Part shown: in pieces, positions 62,961 through 64,000 of the stretch
Layout of the letters: every line of letters starts with the position of its first letter
Numbering within the stretch: position 1 is the stretch's first letter
Source of the DNA: Pseudoalteromonas arctica A 37-1-2
GTDB lineage: Bacteria > Pseudomonadota > Gammaproteobacteria > Enterobacterales > Alteromonadaceae
DNA length: 64,000 nucleotides
Assembly (NCBI RefSeq): GCF_000238395.3
Contig: NZ_CP011025.1
Coordinates: 62,001-126,000 of the forward strand
Reading direction: 5' to 3'
Notes under the pieces: generated by a model
Databases searched by the model: none
The model's input: the letters and a program-made list of their open reading frames with translations, nothing else
What the model was told of the DNA's origin: nothing
Translations under genes and position numbers: made by a program

Positions 62961-64000
62961 TTATTCAAATAATGCGTCAATAGTACCTTGCGCAAGAGGG
63001 TGATACCCAGGGCGTGCTTTTAAGTACACGCTTTGTGCCCAGTCTTTTTTACCGTTAGTGATAAGTGATTTATATAACGGCACAATTAACTTACGACGGC
63101 CAATACCTGATAAGTGCTTATTAAGCGCAGGATAAATTGGTTGATAACCATTACCTACTGCTAGCATAAACCAAGCAAACGCACGTTCAGCGTTAGTTGA
63201 TTGCGTTAGGTTAAATTCACTATCAAGCTCGCTCATTTTCTCTATGCTTAAATCGCGTGGTAAGTTATTTAAAAAGTGTAGCCACTCATGCACAGACCAA
63301 TCAGCCGTTGGTAGTTGAGTTGCTGTTGTGTCGCCTTTCAACCATGCTGCTGTTGCAGTATCTACTTTATCAAATGCATCAGACGTAGGATTTGGCGCAT
63401 CACTTGGTAAGCCAGGCTCAAAAATCCATTCGTTTACTTTATCCATACTTACAACATCAGGGTACTTCTCAATTAAGTTAGCTTTTAAGTAAGTAACAAA
63501 TTGCGCGGTAGTAAGTGATTTAAACGAAAACTCTTTAAAGTACGCTTTTACGAACGGGTCAAACTTATCGCGGCCATATTTATTTTCTAGATAGATTAAA
63601 AATAACTGACCTTTAGTGTAAGGCACTGAGCTAAACGCATCGTCTGGGTCGCGGCCATTAAGTTTTAAATTAAGGCGTGTATCTGGTGCATCAATTGTTT
63701 TAATTTGTGCGCGTAAAGACGCTGAATCAAGTGCTTGTTCCATAACCGCACGGTCACGACCAAATACTTCTTCCATAATGCGGTTTTCAACGTACGAGGT
63801 AAAACCTTCGTTTAACCATAAATCTTCCCACGTTGCGTTAGTTACTAAGTTACCTGACCAAGAATGAGCAAGCTCATGGGCAATAAGGTTAACTAAGCTT
63901 TTATCACCGGCAACAACCGTTGGGGTTATAAATGATAAGCGTGGGTTTTCCATGCCACCAAACGGAAAACTTGGCGGTAGCATTAATAAGTCGTAGCGAC
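62961..64000 (-). CDS. M1-family aminopeptidase (leukotriene A4 hydrolase type), partial
   Basis: The C-terminal part of a zinc aminopeptidase; the gene runs past the end of the window, and residues YDLLMLPPSFPFGGMENP begin in the last bases. The GGMENP exopeptidase motif, the zinc site HELAHSWSGN with Glu in NEGFTSYVE, and the C-terminal helical LTA4H-like domain are present. It removes N-terminal residues from peptides. Whether it also hydrolyses epoxides, as the mammalian enzyme does, cannot be told. Confidence 0.93.
   Translation of the reverse strand, partial: RYDLLMLPPSFPFGGMENPRLSFITPTVVAGDKSLVNLIAHELAHSWSGNLVTNATWEDLWLNEGFTSYVENRIMEEVFGRDRAVMEQALDSASLRAQIKTIDAPDTRLNLKLNGRDPDDAFSSVPYTKGQLFLIYLENKYGRDKFDPFVKAYFKEFSFKSLTTAQFVTYLKANLIEKYPDVVSMDKVNEWIFEPGLPSDAPNPTSDAFDKVDTATAAWLKGDTTATQLPTADWSVHEWLHFLNNLPRDLSIEKMSELDSEFNLTQSTNAERAFAWFMLAVGNGYQPIYPALNKHLSGIGRRKLIVPLYKSLITNGKKDWAQSVYLKARPGYHPLAQGTIDALFE

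Overview
The window looks like chromosomal DNA of an AT-rich marine gammaproteobacterium of the Alteromonadales, most likely Pseudoalteromonas. This is inferred from gene content and protein character: a tatABC-tatD cluster beside ubiE-ubiJ-ubiB, opgGH, a TonB-dependent receptor, DUF3857 and DUF885 proteins, a GlyGly-CTERM nuclease, and short dispersed repeats with ATACCAAT ends. No rRNA, tRNA, CRISPR array or prophage was seen.

Layout. 0-8 kb: a 46-residue basic protein, a YegS/DagK-type lipid kinase, a DMT exporter divergent from a MocR regulator with a clear three-half-site operator, a YggN-like protein, glutathione peroxidase, AzlCD and a cytochrome b561-type protein. 8-9 kb: a c-di-GMP (GEMM-I) riboswitch with its own promoter, reading into a GbpA-like gene that has lost its LPMO domain and signal peptide. 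9-19 kb: oligopeptidase B, a LytTR regulator divergent from a large TonB-dependent receptor, Dps, an FNR-type promoter ahead of a small membrane protein, a lipase-like hydrolase, YaeQ and the GTPase YlqF/RbgA. 19-20.1 kb has no protein gene: a 270-bp MITE nested in a long palindromic repeat, then a strong candidate for an unannotated small RNA. 20-35 kb: a DUF547 protein, a DUF3857/transglutaminase membrane protein, a remnant of a CitB/DcuR-type regulator, a second EF-G, opgGH, an ExeM/NucH-type nuclease and hemB.

35-48 kb: a membrane diguanylate cyclase, tatD, a small exported protein, tatCBA, ubiB, ubiJ and ubiE (all minus strand), a GGDEF protein with a ruined active site, a DUF885 lipoprotein and an FMN-dependent glutamate-synthase-like protein. 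An IS50/Tn5-type insertion sequence sits at 48.2-49.7 kb, in the loop of a former shared terminator. 49.7-57.1 kb is a complete methionine-salvage cluster: mtnK divergent from mtnA, then mtnBCD divergent from an aminotransferase (mtnE role) and an omega-amidase. MetJ-like boxes lie in both divergent promoter regions, and a single-domain (p)ppGpp synthetase-like gene is inserted in the cluster. 57-64 kb: manC/cpsB, a hybrid histidine kinase, a VpsT/CsgD-type regulator, hinT, a DUF2057 protein and the C-terminal part of an M1 aminopeptidase that runs off the window.

Themes. Several c-di-GMP elements occur here: the riboswitch, one intact and one degenerate GGDEF protein, and a VpsT-like regulator beside a GDP-mannose gene, pointing to surface and biofilm control. 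The items most likely to be undescribed are the LPMO-less GbpA under a c-di-GMP riboswitch, the sRNA candidate at 19577-19797, and the alarmone-synthetase gene within the methionine-salvage cluster. All family calls rest on motif and sequence recognition by eye; no search was run.
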